Below are positions 1 through 9,361 of a stretch of 64,000 nt of DNA, one piece after another; the first letter of the stretch is position 1; each line of letters begins with the position of its first letter. Source of the stretch: an uncultured Robinsoniella sp. GTDB taxonomy: Bacteria; Bacillota; Clostridia; Lachnospirales; Lachnospiraceae. The stretch lies in assembly GCA_900540475.1 (NCBI GenBank), contig UQGG01000032.1, forward strand, positions 1 through 64,000. Direction: 5' to 3'. The notes below the pieces were generated by a model. The model saw only the letters and a program-made list of their open reading frames with translations, did not search any database and was not told where the DNA came from. The position numbers were made by a program, and so were the translations under genes.

Positions 1-178
1 TAAGCGGGCAGTGAGCTGCGAAATGCATCAGGATTTCGGAGCGAATGCCCGCGTGCCGCCAAAAAGCGCTTCGGAAAGGTTAGAAAATACCAGTTCTGCG
101 GCCAGCTGACGGAGTCCATACCAGTTTCCCACGCCCATCTTGACCTGCACTACCTATCATTTACAAAGCGTCCTTCCT
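1..178 (-). repeat. Family B mosaic palindromic repeat, copy B1 (cut by window edge)
   Basis: Positions 1-77 are a perfect reverse complement of 31489-31565. Positions 78-139 resemble 31617-31679, including the shared end CATACCAGTTTCCCAC. Positions 150-172 (CACTACCTATC...ACAAAGCGTC) match the hairpin at 16913-16946. The piece is therefore assembled from modules seen in the other copies. It has no conserved reading frame: its length differs by one base from copy B3 in the region between AAATAC and CCCATC. The element probably continues to the left of the window. Confidence 0.7.
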
Positions 179-307
179 CAGCGAAACCCAAATATAACGC
201 ATTTAATAGTACACATATAAAGCATTCGCTGTAATGGGTATTTCATTGTTTGCTTTATTTTAAAATATAAATCTCAAGGTTTTCTCAAATTTTGCTAAAA
301 AACCGCT

Positions 308-430
308 CTTCACTTTCCACTAACCACTTCTAATCGGCACTTCAAAAGCTTCTCTATCGACACTTCTCAATCTGCACTTACCAATCTACTGCTTCCCTAT
401 CCACTATATTCAATCCACAGCTTCCTTATC
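308..430. repeat. Degenerate 13-15 bp tandem repeat
   Basis: About eight imperfect units resemble CACTTCTCAATCTG on the plus strand (for example CACTTCTAATCGG, CACTTACCAATCTA, CTGCTTCCCTATCC). They are head to tail without unique spacers. The run lies in the 620-base gene-free stretch at the left end; 180-305 is merely AT-rich. No coding frame or CRISPR-like spacer structure is visible. Function unknown. Confidence 0.5.
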
Positions 431-531
431 CGCTGCTCCCCCTTAAACTCATGTTTAAGTATACGCTAAGATACGACCAATCTCAATCCCACATATTTCC
501 ACTATAAAATGCTTATAGCTGCGTACTGCAA

Positions 532-561
532 AAGAAGGAACCTTTTTACGGGTTCCTTCCA
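532..561 (-). terminator. Intrinsic terminator of the cysteine-rich membrane protein gene
   Basis: GAAGGAACC (534-542) pairs with GGTTCCTTC (551-559) around a short T-rich loop. On the minus strand the stem is followed by TTCTTTT. It lies about 60 bases after the stop of the gene ending at 621. Confidence 0.65.
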
Positions 562-620
562 TTCTCCTACGATTGAAGATAACGCTCTGACAGCTGTGTG
601 GCACACTGTTACGCGTTTTT

Positions 621-971
621 TTATTCAGATTTATCCTGTACATCTTCCGGTTGATCCGGATATTTCACCGGGCAATAGGGATTACATTCCTTACCATTTC
701 TGTCTACCCGGACACCCGGGCAGAGTTTGCATTTTGGCAGGTTGGGACAATTGAAGTCCACATACTTAGGCGTACATTTTCTTGGGCACACGGAACAATT
801 GGGCCTGGAGGGTCCCGGTTTGTTCGGCTGTGCTATTTCCAAAGCCGCCTGTTCTTTTACCCTTACCGCCTTATTTCTTTCCGCTCTAATTCGTCTGATA
901 CGGATAAAGCTTATAACCGCAAATAGTATCACTATGATCAAAATAACAATTATTATATCTATAGTAAGCAT
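621..971 (-). CDS. Small membrane-anchored cysteine-rich protein, unknown function
   Basis: A 116-residue protein with one hydrophobic N-terminal segment (about residues 3-23), a basic stretch (RIRRIRAERNK) and a soluble C-terminal half. That half contains eight cysteines spaced CxxCxxxC-x8-C-x5-C-xx-C-x10-C-xxx-C, with many prolines. The topology suggests a single-pass anchor with the positively charged side, and probably the cysteine domain, in the cytoplasm. The spacing looks like a metal or Fe-S binding knot, but I do not recognise a named family. The start at 971 has AGAGG about nine bases upstream; an ATG at 977 is possible but too close to it. The gene lies downstream of, and in line with, the GH31-GH3 pair, with about 70 bases between it and the GH3 stop, so it may be read through from them. 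Confidence 0.6.
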   Translation of the reverse strand: MLTIDIIIVILIIVILFAVISFIRIRRIRAERNKAVRVKEQAALEIAQPNKPGPSRPNCSVCPRKCTPKYVDFNCPNLPKCKLCPGVRVDRNGKECNPYCPVKYPDQPEDVQDKSE

Positions 972-1040
972 TGGCATTTACCTCTCTGGTTTCTTACTAT
1001 ATGTTATTCCGGGGACCATATTCGGTGACGATAGCATCTG

Positions 1041-3188
1041 TCAAATTACTATGTTTATCTCTTTTTTCTGACAAATATCTCTTGAAGATTTCCCAATACA
1101 AATCTCATATCTGCCCGGTTCGATACAAAAATCCCCCTGTTTTTCATTATAATAATGAAAACTGCTTTCATCCAGCAAAAAGCATATCCGCTTCTCTTCA
1201 CCCGGATCTAATAATACCTTTTCATATCCTTTTAATTCCTGGTACGGTCTCTCTGCCTTTGGTTCCAGGCAACGCACATATAACTGCACCACTTCTTTTC
1301 CGGATTTTTCTCCGGTGTTTTTAACGTCCAGGGAGACAGACACCGGAAAAGCGCTGCTATTGTCACTGATCTCCAGATTGCGGCAGGTGAATTCTGTGAA
1401 GGACAATCCATAGCCAAAGCAGAATTGGGGTTCGATCTCATAAGTATCATAATAGCGGTACCCCACATAAATGCCTTCCTTGTAACAGACCTTTTCCTTC
1501 CCGGGAAATTCTCTCAGGCGGGTAGCCGGACAATCCAGATGGGTTATTGGAAATGATTCTGGAAGCCTGCCTGATGGGTTTACCTCTCCCAGAAGTACTT
1601 CAGCCAGGGCGGTCCCCCCCTCCATACCGGCATACCAGTTCCAGACCAGTGCTTTTGCCTCATTGACCCAGGATTTCATTTCCACCGGAGCACCGGCGCT
1701 TAGTATTACCACCGTATTGGGATTGGCTTTTAACACCTGTTGAATCACCTCATCCTGTCCGTAGGGGAGAATCATATCTTCTCTGTCATATCCTTCCACG
1801 TCATAATCGTGATTCAGTCCTCCGATAAACAGAACCTCCTCATACTCCGAAGCTGCTTCTACTGCCTCTTTTCGTAGTTTGTTTCTTTTCTCCTGCAGAG
1901 CGGAATCTTTTGCAAGGTTATCTTTTGTCTCATTACCGGCATTCAGGCTGGCTTCCTGCCAGTTAACTTCCCCCGGCTCTTCTTTGATGTCAGGGCAGTA
2001 CCCTCTTACATATTTTATCTCGGTATTTCCTCCAAGCATAGACTTTAGTCCCAGCAGAGGCGAAATTTCATATAATGCCTTAATCTCCGCACTGCCGCCG
2101 CCATTTGAATGAATCCGCTCCCCGTTATCGCCAATTACCAGGAGCTTTTTTAAATTCTTTCTTTGAAGGGGCAGTCGTTGATCTTCATTTTTCAACAGAA
2201 CGATGGATTCTCTTGCTGTCTCCAAAGCGGTCTGCCGGTGCCCGGGTGTATGATAGCACCCGCTTTTTCTCTCACCGCCAAGCATGTGCAGACGCTCCAT
2301 CATCCTGAGAATCCGCCTTACTTTGCTGTCTATGAAAGATTCCGCAATCCTTCCCTCCTGTATTTCCTGGTATAAAGGATTGGCAAGACAGTATTCATCG
2401 AAATTATCCGTGACTGACATTTCTATATCAAGGCTGGTTTTTGCAGCTTCTGCTGTATCATGAACAGCACCCCAGTCAGAGATCACGGTTCCGTCATACT
2501 TCCATTCCTCTCTTAAGATCTCATCCAGAAGGTAGTGGCTCTGGCAGCAATGTTCGCCCCGGACTTTGTTATATGCTCCCATCAGTGAATACGCGCCGCC
2601 TCGTTTCACCGCATCATAAAATGCCGGAAGATAGATTTCCCGCAGGGGCCGCTCCCCGATTTCCACATCTACCCAGAGTCTTTCCGTCTCCTGGTTGTTC
2701 AGCGCATAATGCTTTACGCATGCCGCCACATCAGACTCCTGAATCCCCTGTATGAGCGGCACCGCCTCTTCCTTTGTCAAATAGGGGTCTTCACTCATAT
2801 ATTCAAAATTTCTGCCACAGAGGGGGCTTCTCTTTATATTGATGCCGGGAGCCAGAATCACGTCTTTTCCCCTGCCTCTGGCTTCCTCTCCCAGCACCTG
2901 TCCCATACGGTAAGCAAGATCACGGTTCCAGGTGGACGAAAGGGCACTGTTGCTGGGCAGATAGGTCACATAATCATCTGAATTCCCCACCGCAATCCAT
3001 TTATCTTTTTCAAATTCATTGCGCACTCCCATGGGTCCGTCGGACATCTTAAGAGGCGGTATATCCAGGCGCTCCACACCTTTGGTACAGAATAATCCGT
3101 CACCGTGTATCATCCCCAGCTTTTCCTCTAATGTGAGCTGACTTAACAAATCTTCTATCTTTTTATCCATTACGCTTTTTGATTCCAT
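1041..3188 (-). CDS. Glycoside hydrolase family 3, beta-glucosidase-like
   Basis: A 715-residue GH3 enzyme with no signal peptide, so it acts on imported oligosaccharides in the cytoplasm. The N-terminal barrel shows the family motif KHYALNN near residue 170 and the nucleophile in ISDWGAVHD (Asp about 238). The alpha/beta sandwich domain follows, and the C-terminal 130 residues form the usual fibronectin-like domain (GKEVVQLYVR, LKGYEKV). GH3 enzymes release beta-linked glucose or xylose from non-reducing ends. The start at 3188 is preferred because GGGGGCAG lies upstream and the longer frame begins with TTG. The gene is 31 bases after the GH31 gene and surely cotranscribed with it. Together with an alpha-xylosidase, a role in removing backbone glucose from xyloglucan oligosaccharides is likely, but specificity cannot be read from sequence alone. 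Confidence 0.9.
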   Translation of the reverse strand: MESKSVMDKKIEDLLSQLTLEEKLGMIHGDGLFCTKGVERLDIPPLKMSDGPMGVRNEFEKDKWIAVGNSDDYVTYLPSNSALSSTWNRDLAYRMGQVLGEEARGRGKDVILAPGINIKRSPLCGRNFEYMSEDPYLTKEEAVPLIQGIQESDVAACVKHYALNNQETERLWVDVEIGERPLREIYLPAFYDAVKRGGAYSLMGAYNKVRGEHCCQSHYLLDEILREEWKYDGTVISDWGAVHDTAEAAKTSLDIEMSVTDNFDEYCLANPLYQEIQEGRIAESFIDSKVRRILRMMERLHMLGGERKSGCYHTPGHRQTALETARESIVLLKNEDQRLPLQRKNLKKLLVIGDNGERIHSNGGGSAEIKALYEISPLLGLKSMLGGNTEIKYVRGYCPDIKEEPGEVNWQEASLNAGNETKDNLAKDSALQEKRNKLRKEAVEAASEYEEVLFIGGLNHDYDVEGYDREDMILPYGQDEVIQQVLKANPNTVVILSAGAPVEMKSWVNEAKALVWNWYAGMEGGTALAEVLLGEVNPSGRLPESFPITHLDCPATRLREFPGKEKVCYKEGIYVGYRYYDTYEIEPQFCFGYGLSFTEFTCRNLEISDNSSAFPVSVSLDVKNTGEKSGKEVVQLYVRCLEPKAERPYQELKGYEKVLLDPGEEKRICFLLDESSFHYYNEKQGDFCIEPGRYEICIGKSSRDICQKKEINIVI

Positions 3189-3219
3189 ATTTATTCTGCC
3201 CCCGAATTTCAAACATGTT

Positions 3220-5559
3220 CTAACATTCTAAAATAACAAGTATCTCTGCTGCACCTGCTTCCGGCTTCAGGACAGTGTCCCTGCCTTCTATTACCCCATG
3301 TGCTCCTTTTACTTCTTTCACCATTTGATTTACCAGACGTACCGTGTACGGCTTTTCGGATTTTGTGCAAATCGTGATTACACCCTGATGATTATCTGCT
3401 GTAATAAAGGCATCCGGTTTTCCATCACAGCCATAGACTTCTGCGGATGCATGGTCTTTTAAGGAATAAATCTTAAATTCCACATCCCTGGCATAGTCAT
3501 AATCCGCCCTTGTATCACATGCCCCGATTGGGAGAATTGTATTTTCCCGCACCATCAGCGGTATGCTTAAATAATCCTGCTTCTCTGTGAACCATCTGCC
3601 CCCGTCCACTTGTGCACCTGTGAGATAATTGGTCCAGGTTCCTTCCGGCAGGTAATATTCAGCTATGTTGTCTTCCCGGAAAACAGGGGCACAAAGCAGC
3701 CGGCCTCCCAGCATATACTGGCGGTCCAGATAATGACAGTTCCTGTCCTCTGTGTATTCCAATACCATACTTCTCATAAGCGGCACACCGCTTTTGGATG
3801 TTTCAACCGCACCGCTGAATAAATAGGGCATCAGGCTTGCTTTGAGCTTTGTAAAAAAGCGGACAACCTCTACCGCTTCATCGTCATAAGCCCAGGGCAC
3901 CCGGTAAGAGGTGCTTCCATGAAGGCGGCTGTGGGTAGACAGCAGTCCAAACGCCGCCCACCGTTTATAGACATCCGGTGTAGAAGTACTTTCAAACCCA
4001 CCGATATCATGGCTCCAGTATCCAAAACCGGACATCATAAGTGACAGCCCGCCTCTCAGACTCTCTTCCATGGATTCATAGTCAGACCAGCAGTCACCGC
4101 CCCAATGTACCGGGAACTTCTGTCCTCCTACTGTTGCAGAGCGGGCAAATAAAACGGCCTCTCCTTTTCCTCTTTTCTTCTCTAACAGTTCATATACGAT
4201 CTTGTTGTACAGATAGGTATAGTAGTTATGCATCTTATTCGGATCTGAGCCGTCGTAATAAACAACATCTGTAGGTATGCGTTCCCCAAAATCTGTCTTA
4301 AAACAATCCACTCCCATATCTAACAGCGCTTCCAGTTTCTCCTGGAACCAGCTGCATGCCGCAGGATTGGTAAAATCCACCACAGCCATTCCGGGCTGCC
4401 ACATATCCCACTGCCATACATCTCCGTTCTGGCGCTTAATAAAATATCCCTGCTCCATTCCTTCCTCAAAAAGTGCTGACTCCTGCCCGATATACGGATT
4501 GATCCAGACGCAGATATTCAGTCCTTTATCCTTAATTCTTCCCAGCATTCCTTTCGGATCCGGAAAAACTCTGTGATCCCAAATGAAATCCGACCAGTGG
4601 AATTCTTTCATCCAAAAACAGTCAAAGTGGAAAACCCGAAGGGGAATCTCTCTTTCCAGCATACCGTCAATAAAACTCATTACAGTCTCTTCGTCATAAT
4701 TAGTGGTAAATGATGTAGAAAGCCACAGGCCAAAAGTCCATGGCGCAGGCAGTGACGGCTTTCCTGTCAGATCTGTATACCGCGCTAAAACCTCTTTCAT
4801 TTCAGGACCATTGATTACAAAGTAGTCCAGAGTTTCCCCCGGCACACTGAATTCCACTTTCGTCACTTGCTCCGTAGCGGTTTCAAAAGATACTTTTTCG
4901 GGGTGGTTAACAAAAACACCATATCCTTTATTTGTGAGATAAAAAGGAATATTTTTATAGGACTGGTCCGTGCTGGTTCCACCATCCTCATTCCAGATAT
5001 CAACAGACTGCCCGTTTTTGACAAACGGAGTAAAACGCTCGCCCATACCATAGACCAGCTCCCCTACAGACAGGCTGAGCTGCTGACGCATATAGGCATC
5101 GTCACTCCCTTTATCATAGGCAAAACCGTTCCACCTGGTCTTCATATATGCCAGATCTCTGGAAACGCTCTTTGTGAGTTTTTCCTCATTCCTTATGTAC
5201 GTCATAGACCAGTCTTTCTTTGTGATTACCAGCCCTAAGCTTCCGCTTTTTACAGTGAGCTTTTCTTCGTCTTCCAGGATATCCAATTTCTGCATCTCTC
5301 CCAGATGAAGGTCAAAATCAGGTCCCTTCCTTTTGATGCCCTTATGGTGGGTTGTCTGCACCCGGAGAATCTCCGGCATAGGGGAAGAGATCTCCACCGT
5401 GAGGTTAATGCCTCCCAGGGTATCTCCTCTGTGGTTAATCCTTTCGGTGGGGGCACAAATGGTCACCAACCTATCCTCTTTTTTTATAAAATAAGCCTGT
5501 TGGGGCGAAAAGCACCCGCATCCTTCTTTTTGCAGCCAGCATCCATTACTAAATTTCAT
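3220..5559 (-). CDS. yicI: Glycoside hydrolase family 31, alpha-xylosidase (YicI-like)
   Basis: A 779-residue GH31 enzyme without a signal peptide. The catalytic nucleophile motif is KTDFGERIPTDVV (Asp about 423), which is the YicI-type alpha-xylosidase signature, and the acid/base region WGGDCWSDY follows about 65 residues later. The N-terminal beta-sandwich, the (beta/alpha)8 barrel and the C-terminal beta domains give normal family length. YicI-type enzymes remove alpha-1,6-xylose from isoprimeverose and xyloglucan oligosaccharides. The start at 5559 has AAAGGAGA nine bases upstream; an upstream ATG at 5589 in the same frame has no such site. The gene is first of a two- or three-gene operon and is divergent from the sensor kinase at 5837, which probably controls it. 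Confidence 0.92.
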   Translation of the reverse strand: MKFSNGCWLQKEGCGCFSPQQAYFIKKEDRLVTICAPTERINHRGDTLGGINLTVEISSPMPEILRVQTTHHKGIKRKGPDFDLHLGEMQKLDILEDEEKLTVKSGSLGLVITKKDWSMTYIRNEEKLTKSVSRDLAYMKTRWNGFAYDKGSDDAYMRQQLSLSVGELVYGMGERFTPFVKNGQSVDIWNEDGGTSTDQSYKNIPFYLTNKGYGVFVNHPEKVSFETATEQVTKVEFSVPGETLDYFVINGPEMKEVLARYTDLTGKPSLPAPWTFGLWLSTSFTTNYDEETVMSFIDGMLEREIPLRVFHFDCFWMKEFHWSDFIWDHRVFPDPKGMLGRIKDKGLNICVWINPYIGQESALFEEGMEQGYFIKRQNGDVWQWDMWQPGMAVVDFTNPAACSWFQEKLEALLDMGVDCFKTDFGERIPTDVVYYDGSDPNKMHNYYTYLYNKIVYELLEKKRGKGEAVLFARSATVGGQKFPVHWGGDCWSDYESMEESLRGGLSLMMSGFGYWSHDIGGFESTSTPDVYKRWAAFGLLSTHSRLHGSTSYRVPWAYDDEAVEVVRFFTKLKASLMPYLFSGAVETSKSGVPLMRSMVLEYTEDRNCHYLDRQYMLGGRLLCAPVFREDNIAEYYLPEGTWTNYLTGAQVDGGRWFTEKQDYLSIPLMVRENTILPIGACDTRADYDYARDVEFKIYSLKDHASAEVYGCDGKPDAFITADNHQGVITICTKSEKPYTVRLVNQMVKEVKGAHGVIEGRDTVLKPEAGAAEILVILEC

Positions 5560-5687
5560 AGTCCGTCTCCTTTCAACTGTTCGTTTCATTTTTTGACCGT
5601 AACTGTTCCGTATTTGCCTGCTGATCAGTTACATTTGACCACATTATAGCGGACTTTCACTCATCCCGATACCATCAGAATTCCAGA

Positions 5688-5716
5688 TAAAACACTCTAA
5701 AAATTAGAGTATTTTA
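5688..5716. promoter_or_regulatory. Short AT-rich palindrome in the GH31/kinase divergent region
   Basis: ACTCTAA and TTAGAGT flank three A residues, extended by AAAA and TTTT-like sides. It is central in the 277-base region between two divergent genes, so an operator or a leader hairpin is possible. There is no direct evidence for either. Confidence 0.3.
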
Positions 5717-5836
5717 CCTCCAATAATGACGCTGTACGCAGGATTTGTTTTGTTGTACAATAAACATAAGTAGAAAAGATACCCGATATTATATACAAAT
5801 CCCCTGTTAAGGCTCCCCGACAGAAAGGAATTACTG

Positions 5837-7645
5837 ATGAAACTAAAAGACAAGCTGCAGTCCATGTTTTCAAAAACAAAGGTGCAGAAACAGCTTTACG
5901 CCATATTCTTTGCCGCTATTCTGATTCCGGTTACGGTAATCGGGATCCTGCTCCTGCTGAATACCCAGAGGCTTTTGACCAATCATTATGAGAACCAGAT
6001 TGAATCGGACAACCTGCGCATCAAATCCATTATGTTTGATATCACCACGAACATATACAACCAGTCCGAAGACCTCGCCTTTGATACGAATCTGCAAAAA
6101 CTGCTCAGTACAAAATATGCTTCTCCTGTAGAATCCCGGACGGCATGCGGCAATTATAAGAGAATCCTGTCCATTTTAAAAAATGAAACCTCTGTGGCAG
6201 ATTTAAAGGTCTATACCCTGAATGAAACCATTGAAGACTATGACCGGATTCTATTTGCAACGGAGGAGATCCGGGAAACGGACTGGTTCCAAAAAGCTTC
6301 CGGGCAGTCTAATATTTTCTGGAAAGTAAAAAAGCAGACCGACCACTTTTCCAATGATTACTATGAACTGACCTTATACCGGAAAATTCCGCTCCCGGAT
6401 ACGAAAAGCTACGCGGTTCTTGAAATGACCACCAGTTCCAATTACCTGAAAAACCGCATAGAAAACAATACGCTGGCTACCATCCTTTCCGTCAACCAGG
6501 AACCTGTGTTTTACAGCAGCAACCGCAGTTTTGTGGGCTTCCCGCTTGGGGTTGAGGTGGATTACAGCAAGGGATTCTATCAGTATCTGGGGCGAAATGA
6601 ACTGGACGGAACCAAAGTCTTAAGTGCCGTTTCCACACTGACACCCTACCAGTCAGACGATATCCTGTATCTGACTTCACTGAATTTTCAGGCATATCCC
6701 TATATTAATAAAGTAACACTGACTTATGGGATTATCATTTTGCTGATCCTCTTTGTCCCAACAGGGATTATATATATATTTACCAGATATTTCAGTGCCC
6801 GTGTGGGTGTCCTGCGAAGTGCCATGCATCAGGCAAGCAACGGGGATTATAATATTATTGATTCCTTTCAGGGAGATGATGAGCTGTCAGAGGCTTTCCA
6901 GGATTTAAAAGTAATGATTGAAAAGATCAAGGACAACGAAGCGCAGATGTATGAGGCACAGATTAAAGAGCAGGAAATCACTAACCGCCAGCAGCAGATG
7001 GAATTTAAGATGCTGGCAAGCCAGATCAATCCCCACTTTCTCTATAATACACTGGAGACAATCCGCATGAAGTCCCTCACTGCCGGAAACCGTGAGGTTG
7101 CTACCGCAATTAAGCTGTTGGGCAAATCCATGCGCTATGTTCTGGAAAATACCGGAACTGCATCCACAACTCTTAAAAAGGAGATGGACTACATCGAGAC
7201 TTATCTGTCTATCCAAAAGCTGCGCTTCCATGAACGTGTAAACTATCAAATTCAAATAGAACCGGAAACTGATATCTCGGAATTCCAGATACTGCCGCTG
7301 CTTCTGCAGCCAATTGTGGAAAATGCTATTTTACATGGTTTGGAAGGGGTAGAAGAAAACGGTCAGATTATTATCCATATATGGACGAAGGATGATGAAT
7401 ACCTCTGCATTGATATTTTTGACAACGGGGAAGGCATGACTGCAGAAGAGCTGGAAAAGATGATTTCCAATATGAATAACCATGATAAAGCCTCAGCAGA
7501 CAGCATCGGGCTATACAATATCAACCAGCGGATTAAGCTTTGCTATGGTACCTCTTACGGATTGACGGTTAAGAGTCGCAAAACAGAAGGGACCCTGGTA
7601 TCTCTCCAGCTTCCGCTCACCACAAACAGGGGGAAGGATTTATGA
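5837..7645 (+). CDS. YesM-type sensor histidine kinase
   Basis: A 602-residue membrane kinase. One transmembrane helix lies at about residues 19-42 and a second at about 298-320. Between them is a roughly 250-residue extracellular sensor; after them come a HAMP linker and a coiled segment rich in Gln and Glu. The His_kinase (LytS/YesM) domain has the phospho-acceptor in INPHFLYNT (His 400). The ATPase domain has QPIVENAILHG, DNGEGM and GLYNINQR. The family senses sugars outside the cell, often through a binding protein, and phosphorylates an AraC-type regulator. GAAAGGA lies ten bases before the start, and the stop overlaps the next gene by four bases (ATGA). Its place between the GH31-GH3 genes and the GH42 transport operon suggests that it controls both. 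Confidence 0.93.
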   Translation: MKLKDKLQSMFSKTKVQKQLYAIFFAAILIPVTVIGILLLLNTQRLLTNHYENQIESDNLRIKSIMFDITTNIYNQSEDLAFDTNLQKLLSTKYASPVESRTACGNYKRILSILKNETSVADLKVYTLNETIEDYDRILFATEEIRETDWFQKASGQSNIFWKVKKQTDHFSNDYYELTLYRKIPLPDTKSYAVLEMTTSSNYLKNRIENNTLATILSVNQEPVFYSSNRSFVGFPLGVEVDYSKGFYQYLGRNELDGTKVLSAVSTLTPYQSDDILYLTSLNFQAYPYINKVTLTYGIIILLILFVPTGIIYIFTRYFSARVGVLRSAMHQASNGDYNIIDSFQGDDELSEAFQDLKVMIEKIKDNEAQMYEAQIKEQEITNRQQQMEFKMLASQINPHFLYNTLETIRMKSLTAGNREVATAIKLLGKSMRYVLENTGTASTTLKKEMDYIETYLSIQKLRFHERVNYQIQIEPETDISEFQILPLLLQPIVENAILHGLEGVEENGQIIIHIWTKDDEYLCIDIFDNGEGMTAEELEKMISNMNNHDKASADSIGLYNINQRIKLCYGTSYGLTVKSRKTEGTLVSLQLPLTTNRGKDL

Positions 7646-9189
7646 ATGTATTAATTGCAGATGACGAATCAGCCGTTTTAGAAGGGCTGAAATATATTAT
7701 TGACTGGCAGGCACTTGGCTTTACCATTTGTGCAGAGTCAAAAAACGGGGAAGAAACCCTGGAAAAGATTTTACGTCTCCAGCCGGAGCTGGTGCTTCTG
7801 GATATCCGCATGCCCAGGCTATCCGGGCTGGAGGTGGTAAAACGCTGCCGGGAAGAATCCTACGGCGGTAAATTTATAATACTAAGCGGATATTCCGATT
7901 TTACTTATGCCCAGACGGCAATGCGCCATGGCGTTGATTTCTATCTGACAAAACCAATTGATGAAGATGAGCTGGAAAATGCGGTAAAAAGTGTACGGGA
8001 CGACATTCTTAAAGCACATAAAAACCACACGGTTATGCTTCAATACCGGGAAAAAGCAAGGGATACCATTCTGCGGGATCTCCTGCTTAATCAGGTGGAT
8101 TATTATTCCATCGATTATTCGGACCTGCATTTAAACTGCAGCGTATACCAGGCAATTATCTATGAAAATTACAACCAGGATACCTTTCACAGCGCCTGGG
8201 ACTTTGCCGGTCTGCTGAGAGTAACGAACCAGGATCATAATTCCTTTGAACATATTCAGCTGGACGGGCAGGATATCATACTTTTGAAAGGGGAATTTGC
8301 CATCGAACGCTTTCAATACCTCCTTGCCCATTATGATAAGAACCCCCAGAAAGGTTCTCCCCTGGACTCCCTGTTTCTGACTTACGGAAGAAAAGTCTAT
8401 CGTCTGGAACAGGTCCACTTATCCTATGAGGATGCGCTTTCTCTCTCCAAGCGGCGCTTTTTCTGTGAACAGAACCAACATGTGCTGGGCTTTAACAAGC
8501 TGCCTTTAGATGATCAGTTTACCTGGCAGATTAGCCCAAAGGAGGCGGAATCTTACAAGCAGCGCCTGTCCGATTACATCAAATCCCATAACCGGGTACT
8601 GATTGCAGATACTTTAAATGAAATGAAACAGAATCTGTACTACGCTACAGACGATGTGACCAGTATCAAACATTTTCTGGCGGATATCTACATCCAGATT
8701 AAATCCATCCTGACCCACACATATATAAGCATTGAAATACCATTTCCCACAAATGCCGCTATTATTGAACTCCTTGAAAATAAATATTACTGCTATGAGA
8801 TCATACAATTTTTCTCAGAACAATTTGAAATGTGCATGAACGCCGTAGGCAGCTCTTCCAGTGACAGTGTCCTGGACGACATCCTGCACTACATCAAACA
8901 CAACTACCGTGAGAACCTGAAGCTGGAATCCATTGCCCCGCTCTTTGGCTACAATTCCTCCTATCTGGGAAAAATCTTCAATAAAAAAGTCGGCGAAAGC
9001 TTCAACTCCTATATCGACCACGTCCGAATCGACTGTTCCAAAAAGCTGTTGCAGGAAAATACCCTGAAAGTATATGAAATAGCCGAGCAGGTAGGCTACA
9101 AAAACGTTGACTACTTCCATAAAAAGTTCAAAAAATATGTTGGCATAAGTCCTGCCGAGTTTCGGAAGGAAATTAGTAATTTGGGGTGA
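7642..9189 (+). CDS. YesN-type response regulator with AraC DNA-binding domain
   Basis: A 515-residue protein. The receiver domain (1-120) has acidic residues DDE at 7-9, the phospho-acceptor in LLDIRMP (Asp 54) and Lys in LTKPID. A middle region of about 270 residues follows, and the C-terminal 100 residues are two AraC helix-turn-helix motifs (YNSSYLGKIFNKK and VGYKNVDYFHKKFKKY). It is translationally coupled to the kinase by the ATGA overlap. Expected role: to activate the neighbouring GH31-GH3 and permease-binding protein-GH42 operons when the cognate oligosaccharide is present. A family B repeat begins directly after the stop codon. Confidence 0.93.
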   Translation: MNVLIADDESAVLEGLKYIIDWQALGFTICAESKNGEETLEKILRLQPELVLLDIRMPRLSGLEVVKRCREESYGGKFIILSGYSDFTYAQTAMRHGVDFYLTKPIDEDELENAVKSVRDDILKAHKNHTVMLQYREKARDTILRDLLLNQVDYYSIDYSDLHLNCSVYQAIIYENYNQDTFHSAWDFAGLLRVTNQDHNSFEHIQLDGQDIILLKGEFAIERFQYLLAHYDKNPQKGSPLDSLFLTYGRKVYRLEQVHLSYEDALSLSKRRFFCEQNQHVLGFNKLPLDDQFTWQISPKEAESYKQRLSDYIKSHNRVLIADTLNEMKQNLYYATDDVTSIKHFLADIYIQIKSILTHTYISIEIPFPTNAAIIELLENKYYCYEIIQFFSEQFEMCMNAVGSSSSDSVLDDILHYIKHNYRENLKLESIAPLFGYNSSYLGKIFNKKVGESFNSYIDHVRIDCSKKLLQENTLKVYEIAEQVGYKNVDYFHKKFKKYVGISPAEFRKEISNLG

Positions 9190-9357
9190 GCGGGATCTAC
9201 ACCATGCTGAGAAAACCAGGTTTGTGGCAATAACCTGAATCCCGGGAAAATGGTATGAGTGGAGTAAGCGTAGAGTTGAGCTGAGTATTTTACCTTGACG
9301 GAGTGTTTTTGGGTGGATCGTATACGAATGGTTCCCATCGGATACGATCCATCCACT
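9190..9357 (-). repeat. Family B repeat, copy B2, ending in a long hairpin
   Basis: Read on the minus strand, this aligns along most of its length with 31566-31730. Shared blocks include GTATCCGATGGGA, AAAATACTCAGCTC, CTCTACGCTT and TGGTTTTCTCAGCA. Positions 9311-9331 pair with 9335-9354 in a 20-bp stem with one bulge, around the loop TTC. It fills the whole gap between two convergent genes and may act as a terminator for both. Confidence 0.7.
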
Positions 9358-9361
9358 TATC

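Noticed and set aside
308..430. CRISPR array
   Set aside because: Units are only 13-15 bases, imperfect and directly abutting, with no spacers and no cas genes in the window.
3189..3212. Upstream TTG start for the GH3 gene
   Set aside because: It lacks a ribosome binding site, whereas the ATG at 3188 has GGGGGCAG at a suitable distance.
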